From: Undibacterium sp049340185
GTDB lineage: Bacteria; Pseudomonadota; Gammaproteobacteria; Burkholderiales; Burkholderiaceae_D
DNA: 64,000 bases
Direction: 5' to 3'
NCBI RefSeq assembly: GCF_049340185.1
Contig: NZ_JBMPPC010000004.1
Coordinates: 372,001 to 436,000 of the forward strand
The notes under the pieces are model-generated. The model did not search any database. It saw nothing but the letters and a program-made list of their open reading frames with translations, and was not told the origin of the DNA. Below are positions 60,916 to 64,000 of this stretch, piece by piece (positions within the stretch are counted from its first letter, which is position 1; each line of letters starts with the position of its first letter). A program made the position numbers and the translations under genes.

Positions 60916-63750
60916 TCATACTTCCAGTGGTAAATCCAGATAAAAACTGGTGCCTTCACCGAGTACACTTTTGACCGTGATTTGTCCGTGCAGGATCGAT
61001 GTGACGATGTTGTAGCAAATGTTCAGGCCAAGTCCGCTGCCGCCTTGCCCGAGTTTGGTTGTAAAAAACGGGTCAAAGATGCGTTTCAGATTTTCTTCAG
61101 GAATGCCGACACCGTTATCCGCAAACTGAATCAGCACACGATGAGGTTCAGGACGGATGGCGCTGATCCTGAGTTTGCCGGGACCGCGCAGGTCGAATGC
61201 ATGCAGAATCGCATTCTCAATCAAATTGGTAATCACCTGTCCCAGCGAGCCGGGATAACTATCCATACGGATGCCCATAGGAATGTCCTGCATCACCATA
61301 TGTCCGGCATGCGCAATCCGTATATTCAAAGTCGCAATAATGTCGTGTACGACCTGATGCAATTCAAACGGACGGCGATGTTCTGAAGTGCGGTCAACCG
61401 CAACCTGTTTAAAGCTGCTGACCAGCGTCGCGGCACTGCTCAAGCCACGCATCATGATATCGGCAGAGAGCTTGGCTTCTTCACAAAACTGACTTAAATC
61501 CGAGCGACGCAGGCTTTGCTGGGCGAGTTTTTGTACCAGCGTGTTGGTACTGTCCTGCAAGGTAGAGGCGACCAGCAGACAGTTACCGATCGGCGTATTC
61601 AGCTCATGCGCAACACCGGCAACCAGTGAGCCTAAGGCCGCGAGTTTTTCCTGTGCGACCAAATGCTCCTGCGTCTGGGTCAGGCGCTGATAGGCATCGG
61701 CATTGGCGAGAGCAATCGCCCCGTAAGCACACAGCGTACGAAAAATCATGCGCTCTCGTTCACCATACGCATGCTCGCGTGAGGACTGGATGGTCATCAC
61801 GCCAAGCACCGTATCAGCGCTCATCAGCGGAGCAAACAGGGTACTTAATACCGGTTCCGTGCCGGGAATCAGTTCAGGAATTTCAGTTTCCGGTGATATT
61901 TCGACCAAAATATCACTTCGTTGCTTAATGCAGCGCACCGAGTACGAGACCATACTGGACATATACACCGTATCCGGCGCAATCGGTTCACCGTTTTCTA
62001 CCCCGTAGGCAGAGGTCATGCTTTGCTGGTCAGCATCCATCAGATAGATCACGAATGCCGTGACATGCAGCAAACCCTGGACGTGGCGGTTGAGTGCCTG
62101 GAATACCGCATTCGCATCCAGACTGCCGGTAATCTCCTGACCGACCTGACCAAGACGCTCCAGAATGGCACTCGATTGCTGCAAGACTTCCGCCCTTTGT
62201 GCTTCTGCGTTGGCGAGTTCACGTAAATGTTCGCCCTCGGCCCGCATGCGCTCGGTCTGATGACTGATCTGCATGGCGGTGGCGCGGTTGGTGGCTTCCT
62301 GGGTGTGAATTTTTTCGCGTGAACTGATTGCCAGACGACTGAGGTTAAATGCCTCTTCAAAATGGCCAATCGCGGCCTGCGCATCGGCGACTTCATCAAG
62401 CAGTTCACCGGTGACGTTGTAGCCACTGATGTTGGCCGCTAAATCCAGGGCTTGCTGGAGATAATGCAACGGCGCACTGGGCGCACTCATGTCCGCAGGC
62501 GCAGGCAAATTGTCGCGCATGTGAATCGCTGCCAGCACGCGCAAGACATCGATGCGGCGATAATTATCCTTGCTGTACTTGGCCAGCATCAGAGCATGTT
62601 CCGCAATATTAATCGCCTCTTGAGGCTGTCCAAGCAAGGATAAGGCGCGAGCCTGTCCGCGCCGTGACCCGATTCTGAAATCCAGCTGATCACGCGCATC
62701 TGCCTTCTCCTGCAATAAGCGAAAAGATGCCAGTGCCTGTTCGTTATCGCCGAGATCGAGGGATAAATCGCCCTGATAACGCAAGGCCATCAAATACATC
62801 CTGGCCTCTGACATCGGTGCCAGCGTCTCCAGCGCATCCGTGAGCAACTCTTTGGCCGCATCAAAACGTCCCAGCCTGCGCATGGTTTCTGCCATCTGCA
62901 CCAGAGTGCCGCCGACACTGGCCGGCCAGGCTTTTGGTTTCGCCAGATCATGCGCTGTTTGCAGCCATTGCAAGGCCGCCTGATGGTCGTTCAGACTATT
63001 GAAACCGTCGCCGATATTGCTGAGCAAGGTCACGGCGCGTCTGAGTTCGCCGTAGTCGAGACAAAATTCATAGGCCAATATTGCATGTGCAATCGCACTG
63101 CCAAAATCACTCGACAGGGATCCCACATAGAAAAAATATTCCTGCGCACAGGCTGCGACGATGGGTCGCGGATCGTCGAGTTCGGTTTTATAGCGGATAT
63201 TCCAGCGCTCTATCGCTTTAGGCAAATCGCGAAAGATCATTTGCGTTGCCAGAAACGCATTTGCCATGGCTTCGCGGTCAGCATCGCGGCACATTTGTGC
63301 ATGGGCAATCGCCAGCTCTAACTGTTCAAACAAAGTAGTGATCTGACCACGGTTATGCGCGATGGCGGCCAGCAAATAATGCGCATCACTACTACCTTGT
63401 TCACGCTCACCGGCATGGGCAGCATCAATTGCAGAAAACGCCTGTAAAGCCTGTATGGCGAGGCGTTCTGCTTCATCGAATTTAGCATACAGCCATAATG
63501 CTTCTGCTCTGACCAGCAACAAGCGCGCCCGTGCAGTAGAACCCGCGCTATAGGCTAACGCCTGATCGTCAGACAGTACATAGTTCATCATTGCATCAGC
63601 ATCGTCCGCCAGCAAGACTGCTCGCTGAGCGTCACGCTGTCGTAAATGCCACGCCAGTGCCACCATCTTGTCCAGACGCGGAATACCCTGCAAGAAAGGA
63701 AGTTCATCCTCCCAGCAAGCAATTACGTCATTGGTAACAAGCAAATCCAT
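60916..63750 (-). CDS. TPR-GAF sensor histidine kinase
   Basis: The 944-residue product is a soluble sensor kinase. Residues about 1-480 are helical repeats of TPR type (many SLDLGDNEQALASFRLLQ-like units). A coiled coil (about 485-545), a GAF domain (about 560-700) and a transmitter follow: H-box AGVAHELNTPIGN (H714), then N-box LIENAILHAF, DNGVGIPEENLKRIFDPFFTTK and GSGLGLNICYNIV. It lacks membrane segments and a fused receiver; the partner response regulator is not in this window. The TPR part suggests a peptide or protein input. It is transcribed toward the helicase gene. Confidence 0.88.
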   Translation of the reverse strand: MDLLVTNDVIACWEDELPFLQGIPRLDKMVALAWHLRQRDAQRAVLLADDADAMMNYVLSDDQALAYSAGSTARARLLLVRAEALWLYAKFDEAERLAIQALQAFSAIDAAHAGEREQGSSDAHYLLAAIAHNRGQITTLFEQLELAIAHAQMCRDADREAMANAFLATQMIFRDLPKAIERWNIRYKTELDDPRPIVAACAQEYFFYVGSLSSDFGSAIAHAILAYEFCLDYGELRRAVTLLSNIGDGFNSLNDHQAALQWLQTAHDLAKPKAWPASVGGTLVQMAETMRRLGRFDAAKELLTDALETLAPMSEARMYLMALRYQGDLSLDLGDNEQALASFRLLQEKADARDQLDFRIGSRRGQARALSLLGQPQEAINIAEHALMLAKYSKDNYRRIDVLRVLAAIHMRDNLPAPADMSAPSAPLHYLQQALDLAANISGYNVTGELLDEVADAQAAIGHFEEAFNLSRLAISSREKIHTQEATNRATAMQISHQTERMRAEGEHLRELANAEAQRAEVLQQSSAILERLGQVGQEITGSLDANAVFQALNRHVQGLLHVTAFVIYLMDADQQSMTSAYGVENGEPIAPDTVYMSSMVSYSVRCIKQRSDILVEISPETEIPELIPGTEPVLSTLFAPLMSADTVLGVMTIQSSREHAYGERERMIFRTLCAYGAIALANADAYQRLTQTQEHLVAQEKLAALGSLVAGVAHELNTPIGNCLLVASTLQDSTNTLVQKLAQQSLRRSDLSQFCEEAKLSADIMMRGLSSAATLVSSFKQVAVDRTSEHRRPFELHQVVHDIIATLNIRIAHAGHMVMQDIPMGIRMDSYPGSLGQVITNLIENAILHAFDLRGPGKLRISAIRPEPHRVLIQFADNGVGIPEENLKRIFDPFFTTKLGQGGSGLGLNICYNIVTSILHGQITVKSVLGEGTSFYLDLPLEV

Positions 63751-64000
63751 AGCAGTCTGACCTGAGAAAATATCGTAACAAAGCCTGATTGTGTCGAATC
63801 AGCACCATGTGGTGCATTTACAAAATCTGCAAAAATAATATGCGATCTGTTGAATAGTACCGTGATTAATGCATCAGGGCTATGCCGATGGTGTGACGGT
63901 ATTCATGCGCTATCCGGCGCTCAGATCAGAGTGCGGTCAGAGCGCGTTCTGAACTCAGCCGGAGTTCCGTCAAAGAGTAATCCGCGCTGATTCAATATGA
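63751..64000. other. Window-edge intergenic region
   Basis: The last 250 bases lie upstream of the TPR-GAF kinase gene and should hold its promoter. No gene is visible; a following gene may begin beyond the window. Confidence 0.35.

Noticed and set aside
1..64000. Search for tRNA, rRNA, CRISPR arrays and complete insertion sequences
   Set aside because: None found by reading; a covariance-model or profile search could still reveal small RNAs I cannot see.

Overview
The window starts at a chromosomal replication origin: a DnaA-box-like site and then dnaA, dnaN and gyrB in order. Gene content and protein style (DUF3297, a large AsmA-like coiled-coil protein, PEP-CTERM and HAF-repeat exported proteins, a phosphoketolase/transketolase block) suggest a betaproteobacterium of the Burkholderiales, plausibly Oxalobacteraceae such as Undibacterium or a relative. 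That placement is inference from gene content, not from a phylogenetic marker search. I see no rRNA, tRNA, CRISPR array or complete insertion sequence.

Layout. 1-5.9 kb: origin and replication core (dnaA-dnaN-gyrB, terminator). 5.9-8.2 kb: a small accessory patch with a HEPN/MNT toxin-antitoxin pair, a RhuM-family gene and a truncated DUF2075 helicase remnant. 8.7-9.8 kb: a short hypothetical gene and a DUF3334 (CheX-like) gene. 9.8-15.4 kb: an AT-rich island carrying a tightly coupled four-gene operon: N6-adenine methyltransferase, a protein with an N-terminal MORC/Hsp90-type GHKL ATPase and a C-terminal histidine kinase, a receiver protein without DNA-binding output, and an HNH nuclease. 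15.5-33.7 kb: exported and envelope proteins (HAF repeat protein, AsmA-like giant, two PEP-CTERM proteins, M36-type metalloprotease, CPBP protease, DMT transporter, LMW phosphatase, GNAT) plus about 1.1 kb of decayed DNA. 34-38.5 kb: an RND efflux adaptor/pump pair followed by a perfect (8 bp)x16 tandem repeat. 38.9-45.8 kb: a minus-strand run of secreted metallopeptidases (M13, two M28) with a Rof-like antiterminator and a cupin. 46-55.5 kb: a carbohydrate/stress cluster (BON protein, glycine-rich membrane protein, short 6-phosphogluconate dehydrogenase, HAD, transketolase, phosphoglucomutase, and phosphoketolase on the opposite strand). 56-64 kb: a beta-lactamase-fold serine hydrolase, a DEAD-box helicase with a duplicated DbpA-type RNA-binding module, and a TPR-GAF sensor kinase.

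The best candidate for an undescribed system is the 10.5-15.4 kb operon. The predicted parts form a chain of DNA modification, ATP-dependent sensing with His-Asp phosphotransfer, and a nuclease effector, with overlapping reading frames, base composition unlike the surrounding chromosome, and a promoter region packed with inverted repeats. I do not recognise this combination as a named defence system. The antiviral role is inference; the domain content is read directly from the sequence.
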